DNA of 64,000 nucleotides from Solihabitans fulvus (lineage in GTDB: Bacteria > Actinomycetota > Actinomycetes > Mycobacteriales > Pseudonocardiaceae), in NCBI RefSeq assembly GCF_008386585.1, contig NZ_VUOB01000041.1:327600-391599 (forward strand). The letters are read 5' to 3'. This document shows positions 23,364-32,084 of the stretch, piece by piece. Numbering within the stretch: position 1 is the first letter of the stretch; the number at the start of each line of letters is the position of its first letter. Made by a program: the position numbers and the translations under genes. The notes below the pieces were generated by a model, which ran no database searches, was not told the origin of the DNA, and saw nothing but the letters and a program-made list of their open reading frames with translations.

Positions 23364-25508
23364 ATGCGCTGGCCGTTCCGACGCCGTTCTGCCCAACAAG
23401 GCCAACCATCCACGCCGCTCACGCCCTCTACGGACGCCCGCCCGGCGTGGCGAGTGCTCCCGGCCCTGCGGCCCACCATCCCACCGGAGGCGCCGGTGCT
23501 GCTGCCGGCGCGGCTGCCCGAGGTGAGCGGCACGCGCGACCTGTTGCGCCCGGCCCCCGCCCCGACCGCGGCCGTCGAACCGGTGTCCGGGCTGGTGCAC
23601 GGCCTCGCCGTGGTGCTGCCGCCCGCGCCCGTCGAGCCGACCGGCGCTGGCCTGCCACCGCTGCTCCCGCCGACCCGGCGCGCGGTGCTGCCGCACACCC
23701 CCGAGCCGCGGTCCGAACTCTGGCACGCCGTCGACGACTACGTCGGCGAACCACGGCAACCGGCCGAGCCGCACCGCGCGCCGGCCTGGCTCCGGGCCGC
23801 CCAGCAGTTCACCCAGGACCCGCTCGGCCTGCCGCCGCCTCCGCCCGCAGCCCCATCGCTGTCCCTGCCGGCCAGGTCATTCGCACCCGTCAGGCCGATC
23901 GCGACCACGGCCGAGGAACCGCCGGCCCGTCCAGCCTCGCGCCAGAGCGGCAGGCCCAACCTGGGCCAGAGCCGCAGACTGGGCCTCGGCGCGCCGCTGA
24001 CCCATCCGCCAACCGACGCGATCTCAACTCCAGCAGCGCCCGAACCGGGGCCAGCACTCGGCGAGCCAACGGCACACCCTGAGTCACCCGCCCGTCCAGC
24101 AGAGCCCCCGGCACCACAGGAACGGGCCGAGCCGCCCGCCCCCGTGCCGGTGACGGAGCGGGTGCCCACGGAGCTCGCCGAGGCCTTCCGCGCCACGCAG
24201 GGGATCGACGTCGCCGACGTGCCGGTGCACCGCGGCCCTGAGGTCTCGACGCAGGCGACCGCCATGGCCGCGCGGGCCTTCACCAGGGACGGCGCGGTCT
24301 TCCTGCCCGCCGAGGCCGGGCCGCTGCATTCCGGGCCGGCCAAGGGTCTTCTCGGCCACGAGTTGGTGCACGTCGTGCAGCAACGCACGCTGGGTCCGCG
24401 CCTGCCGGCCGAGTCCACCGACCACGGCCGCCGTCTGGAGGCCGAGGCCCGCGCCGCCGAGTCCTGGGCGGGCCGAGGCGGCACGCCTCCGCCAGCCCTG
24501 ATCCACCCGCCGACGCCGGTCGCCGCAACGACCTCCGGCGACGTGCAGCGCGCGCCCGTCGTCGAAGCGGCGGCCCCGCCGCAGCATCCGCCAACTGCGC
24601 CAGCGCCGGCGCCGGCTCCCGTGCCGACACCGCAGCCGACCACGACACCGCCCGCAGGCGCCCAGTCGAACCAGGCGGGCGGGGTGCAGCTGCCCGACGA
24701 CCGCTGGACCGAACAGCGAGACGACCGCAATCCCCGCAGCGGCGCGGAGTTCGGCGGCCTGATGGCCAGCAGCTTCGGCGGCATGGTCCTCGACTCCTGG
24801 GGCGCCGACACGGTCGAGCAGCCCGACGGGGGCCTCGCGCGCGACCTCCGCCGAACCCAACTGCGCCACCAACTGCTCACCGAGATCAACCAGGAACGCG
24901 CCATGGCCCACCTGCCGGCGCTGGCCGACCTCGGTTCCTCGGAGAACACCATGGTGGAGCAGCGCCTCGGCCAGGAGTTCGGCCAACGGGGCACCGGCTC
25001 CCAGGGCGGCTCGCGCGGCGGCGCGCAACGCGGTGGCTCCACCAGCTCCACCAGCTCCAACGGATCCGCCGGCTCCACCGGATCCGGCGGCCCGAACCAA
25101 CCCCAGGGCGCCAACGACGACGGCCGCATCCGCACCTGGGGACAGTTCGGCCAACAGGTGTCCGACGGCTTCGCGGGCCTGCTCGCCGCGCCGTTCGGCA
25201 TCGACGCCGCGGACGCCTCAGCCAACGACCGTCAGGGCGCCCAGCCCGCGACCGCGAGCCGTAGCACCCAGCAGCATCAGGCCGCGACGCACCCGGCGGC
25301 GGCTACCCACCCGGCCGCGGCGGCCGCCGCCGGAGCCGGCGCCGCGCACGCGACCTCGGCCGGCGACCAGGAGCAGGCGCTGATCAACCCAGACCGGATC
25401 GACCTCGACGAACTGGCCGGCCGGATCTACGACCGCCTGCGCAGCCGGCTCCGAGGCGAACTGCTCGTCGATCGTGAGCGGTCCGGCCTGCTCGCCGACT
25501 TCCGTTAG
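23364..25508 (+). CDS. DUF4157 (eCIS core) domain protein
   Basis: 714 residues. The first 255 are proline-rich and probably disordered. Residues about 260-355 form the DUF4157 domain, with IDVADVPVHRGPEVSTQA and the metalloprotease-like motif GHELVHVVQQ (H332, E333, H336). A long low-complexity linker with Ser/Gly and Ala/His runs follows. The last 40 residues form a conserved-looking tail with DRIDLDELAGRIYDRLRSRL. Family knowledge: this domain is a marker of extracellular contractile injection loci and may be cargo, toxin carrier or processing protease. Which applies here is unknown. The ATG is preceded by GAGGGGTGG about 8 bases away. Confidence 0.88.
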   Translation: MRWPFRRRSAQQGQPSTPLTPSTDARPAWRVLPALRPTIPPEAPVLLPARLPEVSGTRDLLRPAPAPTAAVEPVSGLVHGLAVVLPPAPVEPTGAGLPPLLPPTRRAVLPHTPEPRSELWHAVDDYVGEPRQPAEPHRAPAWLRAAQQFTQDPLGLPPPPPAAPSLSLPARSFAPVRPIATTAEEPPARPASRQSGRPNLGQSRRLGLGAPLTHPPTDAISTPAAPEPGPALGEPTAHPESPARPAEPPAPQERAEPPAPVPVTERVPTELAEAFRATQGIDVADVPVHRGPEVSTQATAMAARAFTRDGAVFLPAEAGPLHSGPAKGLLGHELVHVVQQRTLGPRLPAESTDHGRRLEAEARAAESWAGRGGTPPPALIHPPTPVAATTSGDVQRAPVVEAAAPPQHPPTAPAPAPAPVPTPQPTTTPPAGAQSNQAGGVQLPDDRWTEQRDDRNPRSGAEFGGLMASSFGGMVLDSWGADTVEQPDGGLARDLRRTQLRHQLLTEINQERAMAHLPALADLGSSENTMVEQRLGQEFGQRGTGSQGGSRGGAQRGGSTSSTSSNGSAGSTGSGGPNQPQGANDDGRIRTWGQFGQQVSDGFAGLLAAPFGIDAADASANDRQGAQPATASRSTQQHQAATHPAAATHPAAAAAAGAGAAHATSAGDQEQALINPDRIDLDELAGRIYDRLRSRLRGELLVDRERSGLLADFR

Positions 25509-25519
25509 GAGCAAACAGG

Positions 25520-25972
25520 ATGCCCATCAGCAGCGACACCATGATCGGCCTGGTGAACAGGTTCCAGGTGACCCTCGACGACGGCAAGATCGACCTCGGC
25601 AGTTGGTCCAAAGTGGATGGTCTCAACGTGAAATGGGACGTGGCCGAGTACCGCACCGGGGACCAGGGCAACGAGCGCTACTTCTTCCCCGGCGCGACCC
25701 AGTACGAGGTGATCAAGCTGACCAGGGCGGCCTGCGCCGACACGATGAAGGTCAAGGAGTACCTGTCCAACAACTCCTTCAAGGCCAAGGCGATGACCGG
25801 CCACATCAAGCTCTGCGACGCGGCCAACAAGGAGGTCGCGCACTGGGACCTCACCAGGACCGTGCCGATGCGGTGGGCCATCACCGCGTTCGACTCCTCC
25901 GCGAGCAGCGTGGCCACCGAGACGCTCGAACTGCACCACGCCGGATTCCTCGACGACCAGGTCCAGCACTGA
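25520..25972 (+). CDS. Tube-like protein (gp19 family), second copy
   Basis: 150 residues from an ATG with TAGGAG 10 bases upstream. It has the fold pattern of the first tube protein (NRFQVTLDDGKIDLGSWSKVDGL split across two strands, ERYFFPGATQYEVIKLTRAA, AHWDLTRTVPMRWAITAFD) but is divergent. In related systems extra gp19-like proteins form the tube initiator rings that join tube to baseplate. That role is inferred from its position before the LysM adaptor and spike genes. Confidence 0.88.
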   Translation: MPISSDTMIGLVNRFQVTLDDGKIDLGSWSKVDGLNVKWDVAEYRTGDQGNERYFFPGATQYEVIKLTRAACADTMKVKEYLSNNSFKAKAMTGHIKLCDAANKEVAHWDLTRTVPMRWAITAFDSSASSVATETLELHHAGFLDDQVQH

Positions 25973-26022
25973 CAACTCCGCCGAGACAACCCAACCACCA
26001 CCAAGGACGGGAGGCGTAAGCC

Positions 26023-26481
26023 GTGCCCATCAGCCCCGCCGCACTGCTCGGCATGAGCATGCGATTCCGTGTCGTGGTCGACGAGATCGACCTCGGCGGC
26101 TGGGCCAGTTGCGCCGGCCTCGCCGTGGAGTTCCACAACCAGAAGATCAAGCAGGGCGCGAACTACGAGTTCCAGACGATCGTGCCCGACTGCGTCGACT
26201 ACCCGCCGATCACGCTGCAACGCGCGATGAACACCGACGACTCCGGCCGGGTGCAGCGGTGGCTGTCGCAGGTCGTGTCGACCTGGTTCAGCGACTCCTC
26301 CGACGGCGGCTACAGCGACCGCACCGCGCAGATCACCCTGCTCGACTCGCAGAACAAGCCCGTGACGACCTGGCGGCTGCGCAACGTATACCCGCAGAAG
26401 TGGGAAGGCCCCGACCTGGACGCGTCCACCGGGCGCATCGCGCTGGAGAAGCTGCAACTGGTGCACGAGGGGTTCCTGTGA
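26023..26481 (+). CDS. Tube-like protein (gp19 family), third copy
   Basis: 152 residues from the GTG at 26023, with GGGAGG 8 bases upstream. The pattern FRVVVDEIDLGGWASCAGL, NYEFQTIVPDCVDYPPITLQ and VTTWRLRNVYPQKWEGPDLD is again gp19-like. Together with the second copy it probably forms the transition rings between tube and spike hub. It overlaps the next gene by four bases. Confidence 0.88.
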   Translation: MPISPAALLGMSMRFRVVVDEIDLGGWASCAGLAVEFHNQKIKQGANYEFQTIVPDCVDYPPITLQRAMNTDDSGRVQRWLSQVVSTWFSDSSDGGYSDRTAQITLLDSQNKPVTTWRLRNVYPQKWEGPDLDASTGRIALEKLQLVHEGFL

Positions 26482-27209
26482 GCGGAGGCGTGGTGCACGC
26501 GATGCTGGTGAGCAAGACGCCGACGGCCCCCGGCGTGGTGAAGTTCGGCTTCAACCCGCAGAAGATCTCGATCTCCCGGGCGGCCGACCTGACGCAGCGG
26601 CCGAGCACCAGCCGCAACGGCGGCATGCCGGGCGGCGGGCATCCGAACGTCGTCAAGGGCGCCAAGATGAGCACGATCTCGATCAACGAGGTCATGTTCC
26701 GGGGCAACGACATCAAGCTGACCTGCGACCAGCTGCTGAACTGGATGACCCCTGGCGGCGGCATGCTCGGCGCGATCGCCGGCGCCGCGCTGTCCGCGCT
26801 GTCCGGCGGCCTGATCAACCTGGCCACCAAGCCGCCGCTGCTGATGTTCTCCTGGGGGCCGCCGGAGATCGGCTTCATGTACGACGTGGTGATCAGCAAC
26901 TGCCAGATCGACTACGTCCGCTTCAACTCGCAGGGCATCCCGATCAGGGCCAACGTGAACCTGAAACTGTTGGAGCAGCCCAGCCTGCTCGGCACGCTGC
27001 CGACCAACCCGACCTCCGGCGGCCTGCCCGGCCGTCGCCGGCACGTGGTGAGCGAGGGCGAGAGCCTGCAACGGATCGCGACCGAGGCGTACGGCAATCC
27101 GCAGCGGTGGCGCTGGTTGGCCGAGGCCAACGGCATCGACGACCCGGCGCGGGTGCGGCCTGGCGACGTCCTGCTGCTGCCGCATCCCGACGAGCGGAGC
27201 CCGGCATGA
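26478..27209 (+). CDS. LysM-containing baseplate hub adaptor (Afp7/gp53-like)
   Basis: 243 residues from the GTG at 26478 overlapping the previous stop. An in-frame ATG at 26502 with GGAGG upstream is an alternative start. The body has FGFNPQKISISRAADLTQRP and the segment PPLLMFSWGPPEIGFMYDVV typical of the contractile-system tube-initiation family, and the C-terminus is a LysM module (HVVSEGESLQRIATEAYGNP to VRPGDVLLLP). Family knowledge: this protein clamps the spike to the inner tube; LysM here binds neighbouring baseplate parts rather than peptidoglycan. Confidence 0.88.
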   Translation: MSGGVVHAMLVSKTPTAPGVVKFGFNPQKISISRAADLTQRPSTSRNGGMPGGGHPNVVKGAKMSTISINEVMFRGNDIKLTCDQLLNWMTPGGGMLGAIAGAALSALSGGLINLATKPPLLMFSWGPPEIGFMYDVVISNCQIDYVRFNSQGIPIRANVNLKLLEQPSLLGTLPTNPTSGGLPGRRRHVVSEGESLQRIATEAYGNPQRWRWLAEANGIDDPARVRPGDVLLLPHPDERSPA

Positions 27210-29143
27210 TCGGTCTCGACTTCTTCTCCGACGGTTCGGCGACGGTCCGCGCCAGCGTGGTGGTCGGCGGTTCGCCGCTGCGCGCCGCCGTCGAGGCGAA
27301 GCTCGCCAGGGTCGTGGTCGACACCCACCTGCACCTGCCGGACATGTTCGAGCTGACCTTCCTCGACGAGGAGGGCCAGGTCGTCGCCGACGCCGGCCTC
27401 GACATCGGTACCAAGGTCGAGGTCCAGGGCGGCGCGGCCACCGAGGAACGGGCCAGCAAGCTGATCACGGGCGAGGTCACCTCGATCGAGGCGGTCTGCG
27501 CCCGCATGCACATCTACACGGTCGTCCGTGGTTACGAGAAGTCGCACCGGTTGCAGCGCGCGAACCGGACCAGGACGTACCTGAACATGACCGACGCCGA
27601 GGTGGCGACCAAGGTCGCCAAGGACGCCGGCCTGGAGATCGGCAAGGTCGACAGCACGTCCGCGACGCACGCGCACCTCGCGCAGATCGCCCAGACGGAC
27701 TGGGACTTCCTCCGGCAGCGGGCCAGGGAGATCGGGTACGAGACCGGCGTGTCCGGCGGGAAGTTCTTCTTCCGCAAGCCGTCCGGAAGCAAGGACGACG
27801 GCGGGCTCGGCGGCATGGTCGGCGGCGCGGTGGACATGGTGTCCTCGCTGGCCGGGCAGGGCCCGCCGACGCTGACGTTCAAGCAGAACCTGCTGGAGTT
27901 CTACCCGCGCCTGAGCGCGGCCAACCTGACGCCGAAGGTCGAGGTCCGGCTGTGGGACCCTGGCAAGGCCGAGGTCGTGACCGCGAGCCGGGACGTGAAG
28001 ACGGGCACCGCGCAGCTCAAGGACGAGGATCCCGCGACGCTGGCCACCCAGTTCAACCGCGACTCGCCCATTCCCTACATCAAGCTGCCCAAGATTCCGG
28101 GGCTGCCCGATCTCGGTACCCCGTCGGACAGTTCCGCCTACGTCATGGTGGACCGGCCGGCCGGCGAGGGCAGCACCGCGAGCGCGGCGGCCGAGGAGAT
28201 GGCCAAGGGGCTTGCCGAGCACATCGCCAGCACCTTCGCGGAGGCGGAGGGCTACGTCGTCGGCGATCCGGCCGTGCAGGCCGGCGCGCAGGTGAAGGTC
28301 GACGGCGTGCCGCCGCAGTTCGGCGGCACCTGGACGGTGACCAACGCGCGGCACGTGTTCGACGAGGAGGAAGGCGGCTACCACACCAGGTTCTACGTCA
28401 GCGGCCGGCACGAACGGTCGCTGCTCGGCCTCGCCTCCGCCGGCACGAGCCAGGGCGCGGTGGCGCGCATGCCGGGGTTGGTGTGCGGGGTCGTCACCAA
28501 CAACAACGACGACAAGGGGCGGGTGAAGGTCGCGCTGCCGTGGCTCGGCCCGCAGTACGAGTCGGACTGGGCGAGGGTGGTGCAGTTCGGCGCTGGCAAG
28601 TCCAGCGGCGCGGTGTTCCTGCCCGAGGTCGGCGACGAGGTGTTGGTGGCGTTCGAGTTCGGCGATCCGAGGCGGCCCTACGTGATCGGCGGGGTGCCCA
28701 ACGAGAACACGTCCTTCGACCTCGGTGGCAAACCGGTGAAGTCGACGGGCGGCATGTCGGCCGCGGTGGTCAAGCGCGGGTTCGTCACGCCGGTCGGCAA
28801 CCGCCTGCTGTTCGAGGACGAGCTGACGCCGCCGCCGAGCAACCAGCCGACGAAGTCGGTGATCACGCTCGGCACCGGGGACGGCTCGCTGTCGGTGGTC
28901 ATCGACCAGACCGCGGGCAAGGTCACGTTGAGCTGCGATCCCAAGCCGCCGGCGAGTCAGTCGCCGACCGGCTCGATCAGCATCGTGTGCGGCACGGCGG
29001 GAACCATCGACATCAAGACCGGCGCAGGCGGCACGGTGAACATCGACGGCGGCGCGAACCTCAACCTCAAGGCGCAGGCGGCCGTGAAGATCGAGAGCAC
29101 CGGAATCGTCGAGATCAAGGGCAACCCGATCAAGTTGAACTAG
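27206..29143 (+). CDS. VgrG-like central spike protein (gp27-gp5 fusion)
   Basis: 645 residues from an ATG overlapping the previous stop (ATGA). The N-terminal 370 residues resemble the gp27-like hub (phage late control gene D type), with TDWDFLRQRAREIGYETGVS. An OB-fold follows at about 430-500 (GVVTNNNDDKGRVKVALPWL, VGDEVLVAFEFGD, PYVIGGVPN). The last 90 residues are a repetitive beta-needle (GTIDIKTGAGGTVNIDGGAN). Family knowledge: a trimer forms the piercing spike capped by PAAR. No effector domain is fused. Confidence 0.93.
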   Translation: MIGLDFFSDGSATVRASVVVGGSPLRAAVEAKLARVVVDTHLHLPDMFELTFLDEEGQVVADAGLDIGTKVEVQGGAATEERASKLITGEVTSIEAVCARMHIYTVVRGYEKSHRLQRANRTRTYLNMTDAEVATKVAKDAGLEIGKVDSTSATHAHLAQIAQTDWDFLRQRAREIGYETGVSGGKFFFRKPSGSKDDGGLGGMVGGAVDMVSSLAGQGPPTLTFKQNLLEFYPRLSAANLTPKVEVRLWDPGKAEVVTASRDVKTGTAQLKDEDPATLATQFNRDSPIPYIKLPKIPGLPDLGTPSDSSAYVMVDRPAGEGSTASAAAEEMAKGLAEHIASTFAEAEGYVVGDPAVQAGAQVKVDGVPPQFGGTWTVTNARHVFDEEEGGYHTRFYVSGRHERSLLGLASAGTSQGAVARMPGLVCGVVTNNNDDKGRVKVALPWLGPQYESDWARVVQFGAGKSSGAVFLPEVGDEVLVAFEFGDPRRPYVIGGVPNENTSFDLGGKPVKSTGGMSAAVVKRGFVTPVGNRLLFEDELTPPPSNQPTKSVITLGTGDGSLSVVIDQTAGKVTLSCDPKPPASQSPTGSISIVCGTAGTIDIKTGAGGTVNIDGGANLNLKAQAAVKIESTGIVEIKGNPIKLN

Positions 29144-29191
29144 CTCGCGCGTGATCAGTCAGTCCGAACAGGACAGTGGGAGGCGGTGGAC

Positions 29192-29599
29192 GTGGCCGAG
29201 GACTTCGTCGGCGCGGGGTGGTCGTTCCCGACCGGGGTCAACCCGAACGGCGGGATCGCGTTGGTGCGCGGCGACAACGAGCTCGTCCAGGCCATGCGGC
29301 TGATCCTGTCCACCTATCCCGGCGAACGGCCGATGCGACCGCAGTTCGGCTGCCGGCTGCGGGACTTCGTGTTCCGGCCGGCCGACGAGGAGACCGCGGC
29401 CGAGCTGGCGCACGAGGTGCGGGAGTCGTTGCTGCGCTGGGAACCCAGGGTGGACGTGCGCGGCGTGCGCGTCTCCCCGGACGGCGCGGACCGCACCCTG
29501 CTCTACATCGACATCCAGTACACACCGAAGGACACGAACGACCGGCGCAACCTGGTGTTCCCGTTCTACACGATCCCCGAGGACGGGAGTGATTACTGA
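29192..29599 (+). CDS. gp25-like baseplate protein
   Basis: 135 residues from the GTG at 29192, preferred over a GTG at 29186 because GGGAGG lies 8 bases upstream of it and only 2 from the other. It carries the GPW/gp25 pattern: GWSFPTGVNPNGGIALVRGD, the LILSTYPGERPMRPQFGCRL block with the conserved E-R-x-x-R-P-x-F-G signature, and a closing IDIQYTPKDT strand. Family knowledge: gp25 forms the wedge core that starts sheath assembly. It overlaps the wedge gene by one base. Confidence 0.92.
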   Translation: MAEDFVGAGWSFPTGVNPNGGIALVRGDNELVQAMRLILSTYPGERPMRPQFGCRLRDFVFRPADEETAAELAHEVRESLLRWEPRVDVRGVRVSPDGADRTLLYIDIQYTPKDTNDRRNLVFPFYTIPEDGSDY

Positions 29600-31551
29600 T
29601 GGCGCTGCCCGCACCGAACCTCGACGACCGGCGGTTCCAGGACCTCGTCGACGACGCCAAGCGGCTGGTGATGCGCAGGTGCCCGGAATGGACCGACCAC
29701 AACGTGTCCGATCCCGGCGTCACGCTCATCGAGACGTTCGCGTTCATGACCGACCAGTTGTTGTTCCGGCTCAACCGGGTGCCCGACCGGCTCTACGTCA
29801 AGTTCCTCGACCTGATCGGCCTGCGGCTGCTGCCGCCGACGCCGGCGTGCGCGCCGGTGACGTTCTGGCTGTCCGCGCCGGCGAGCGCGCCGCTGACGAT
29901 CTCCACCGGCACGTCGGCGGCCACCGTGCGCTCCGAGTCGACCGAGGCGGTGGTGTTCAGCACGCTCGAGGAACTGGTGGTGCAACCGTGCTCGCTGCTG
30001 GGAGTGCGCACGGCTCCCGCCGGTGACGACCGGACGACCGACCACGCCGAACCGCTGCGGATGGGGGTGCCGTTCCAGGCGTTCGGCGCGGTGCCGGCGC
30101 CGGGTGACGCGCTCTACCTCGGCCTGACCGACCCGGTGCCGAGCTGCGCGGTGCGGATCGACTTCCGCGGCGAGGTCGACGGCGTCGGCGTCGATCCGAC
30201 GAACCCGCCGCTGCGCTGGGAGGCGTGGGACGGGCAGTCGTGGGTGCGCTGCGATGTCAGCGACGACACGACCGGCGGGCTGAACGGGAACGGCACGCTC
30301 GTGGTGCACCTGCCCGCCGCGCACGCGGCGTCCGTGCTGGACGGGGAGCGCGCGGGCTGGCTGAGGGCCCGCGTGCTGGAGTCCGAGGAGGGCCAGCCCG
30401 CCTACAGCTCGCCGCCGGTCGTGCAGGCGCTGGCCGCGTGCACGGTCGGCGGAACGGTGTCCGCCGTGCACGCCGAGGTGGTGGAGAACGAGCTACTCGG
30501 GAACTCGGAAGGCGTTGCGGGGCAGTGGTTCGGTGTGGCGCGCTCGCCGCTGTTGGCCGGTGCGGGCTCCGCGGTGCTCGAGGTCAGCGACGAGGACGGC
30601 TGGCAGGAGTGGCAGCAGGTCGAGCACTTCGCGGCCAGCGGGCCCGACGACCGGCATTTCCTGCTGGACGCCGTCATCGGGACCGTCCACTTCGGACCTG
30701 CGGTGCGCGAACCCGACGGCGGGCTGCGGCAGTGCGGCGCGATCCCGGCCACCGGGGAGACGATCCGGTTGCGTCGCTACGCGATCGGCGGCGGGGTGCA
30801 CGGGAACGTCGGCAGCGGCGCGATCAGCACGCTGAAGTCATCGATCCCGTTCGTCGCGGGGGTCAGCAACCGCGAACACGCGCAGGGCGGCGTCGACGGC
30901 GAGACCCTGGAACAGGCCAAGGCGCGGGCCTCGGTGCTGCTGCGGACTCGCAGCAGGGCGGTGACGGCGGAGGACTACGAGTCGCTGGCCAAGGAGGCCG
31001 CGCCCGAGGTCGCCAGGGTGCGCTGCATGACCGCGGGCGAGGGCGATGTGACCGCCGGTTCCGTGCGGGTGCTGGTGGTTCCCGCCGCGCCGCAGGAGGA
31101 CGGCAGGCTGCGGTTCGAGGACCTGGTGCCGACCGAGGGGTTGCTCGGCCGGATCACCGACCGGTTGGACGAGGTCAGGCTGATCGGGACGCGAGTGGCC
31201 GTCGAGCCGCCGTTGTATCGGGGCGTGACGGTGGTCGCGACGGTGGTGGCGCGGCCGAGGGTGGATCCGGATCGAGTGCGCCGCGACGCTCTTGACGCGC
31301 TGTACCGCTTCCTCAGCCCGATCGGCGGCGGCCAGCGCGGGACGGGCTGGGAGTTCGGCCGGGCGGTGCAGGCCGGGGCCGTCTTCGGTGTGTTGCAGGA
31401 GGTTCGCGGGCTGGAGCTGGTCGAGGACGTGCGCCTGTTCGGCGCCAACCCGATCACGGGAGAGCGTGGCGCGCAGACCGCGCGCCTTGAGCTGGAGCCG
31501 AACAGTCTGGTGTTCTCCTTCGGGCACCAGGTGAGAGTGGAGCGGCGATGA
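29599..31551 (+). CDS. Baseplate wedge protein (gp6/gpJ-like)
   Basis: 650 residues, ATG overlapping the previous TGA by one base. It begins with LDDRRFQDLVDDAKRLVMRR and CPEWTDHNVSDPGVTLIETF, the usual opening of putative baseplate assembly proteins in these loci, and later has the gpJ-like segment TRSRAVTAEDYESLAKEA. Family knowledge: dimers of this protein join into the ring that surrounds the spike and triggers contraction. Neighbours gp25 and gpI-like proteins are its binding partners. Confidence 0.92.
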   Translation: MALPAPNLDDRRFQDLVDDAKRLVMRRCPEWTDHNVSDPGVTLIETFAFMTDQLLFRLNRVPDRLYVKFLDLIGLRLLPPTPACAPVTFWLSAPASAPLTISTGTSAATVRSESTEAVVFSTLEELVVQPCSLLGVRTAPAGDDRTTDHAEPLRMGVPFQAFGAVPAPGDALYLGLTDPVPSCAVRIDFRGEVDGVGVDPTNPPLRWEAWDGQSWVRCDVSDDTTGGLNGNGTLVVHLPAAHAASVLDGERAGWLRARVLESEEGQPAYSSPPVVQALAACTVGGTVSAVHAEVVENELLGNSEGVAGQWFGVARSPLLAGAGSAVLEVSDEDGWQEWQQVEHFAASGPDDRHFLLDAVIGTVHFGPAVREPDGGLRQCGAIPATGETIRLRRYAIGGGVHGNVGSGAISTLKSSIPFVAGVSNREHAQGGVDGETLEQAKARASVLLRTRSRAVTAEDYESLAKEAAPEVARVRCMTAGEGDVTAGSVRVLVVPAAPQEDGRLRFEDLVPTEGLLGRITDRLDEVRLIGTRVAVEPPLYRGVTVVATVVARPRVDPDRVRRDALDALYRFLSPIGGGQRGTGWEFGRAVQAGAVFGVLQEVRGLELVEDVRLFGANPITGERGAQTARLELEPNSLVFSFGHQVRVERR

Positions 31552-32084
31552 GGGGAACTGTTGCCGGGTTGGGTACTGCCCGGTCGCTCGGCCAGCTGCT
31601 GCCGGCGGTCTACCAGGAGGAGGACCCGTTCGTCCTGAAGCTGCTGGCCGCGCTGGACGAGGTGCTGGCTCCCGTGCTGTCCACTCTGGACTGCCTTGAG
31701 GCGTACCTGGACCCCGGTGTCGCGCCGGTCGACTTCCTGGACTGGCTGGCCGGTTGGGTCGGCGTCTCGCTCGACGAGGGCGCGCACGAGGAGCGCAGGC
31801 GCGCGGCGGTGGCCAGCGCGGCCGCGCTGCATCGGGTCAGGGGAACGGTGGCCGGGCTGCGAGAGCACCTGGAGTTGTTGACCGGCGGCCGGGTCGAGGT
31901 CTCCGACAGCGGCGGAGTGTCGTGGTCAACGACACCGGGCGGCGCCCTGCCCGGCGAGGACGTGCCGCGGCTCGCGGTGCGGGTGACCGGCGCGGACCCC
32001 GGGGTCGCCGGACTGGTGGACGCCATGGTGGCGGCGAGCAAGCCGGCACACGTGATGCACAGGGTGGAGGTGGTGGAGCCGTGA
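31548..32084 (+). CDS. Tail protein I-like baseplate component
   Basis: 178 residues, ATG overlapping the previous stop (ATGA). The pattern LLPAVYQEEDPFVLKLLAAL, DPGVAPVDFLDWLAGWVGVS and HRVRGTVAGLREHLELLTGG is typical of phage tail protein I / Afp12-like baseplate components. Family knowledge: it lies at the outer baseplate where fibres attach in phages. No fibre gene follows in this operon. It overlaps the next gene by four bases. Confidence 0.9.
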   Translation: MRGTVAGLGTARSLGQLLPAVYQEEDPFVLKLLAALDEVLAPVLSTLDCLEAYLDPGVAPVDFLDWLAGWVGVSLDEGAHEERRRAAVASAAALHRVRGTVAGLREHLELLTGGRVEVSDSGGVSWSTTPGGALPGEDVPRLAVRVTGADPGVAGLVDAMVAASKPAHVMHRVEVVEP

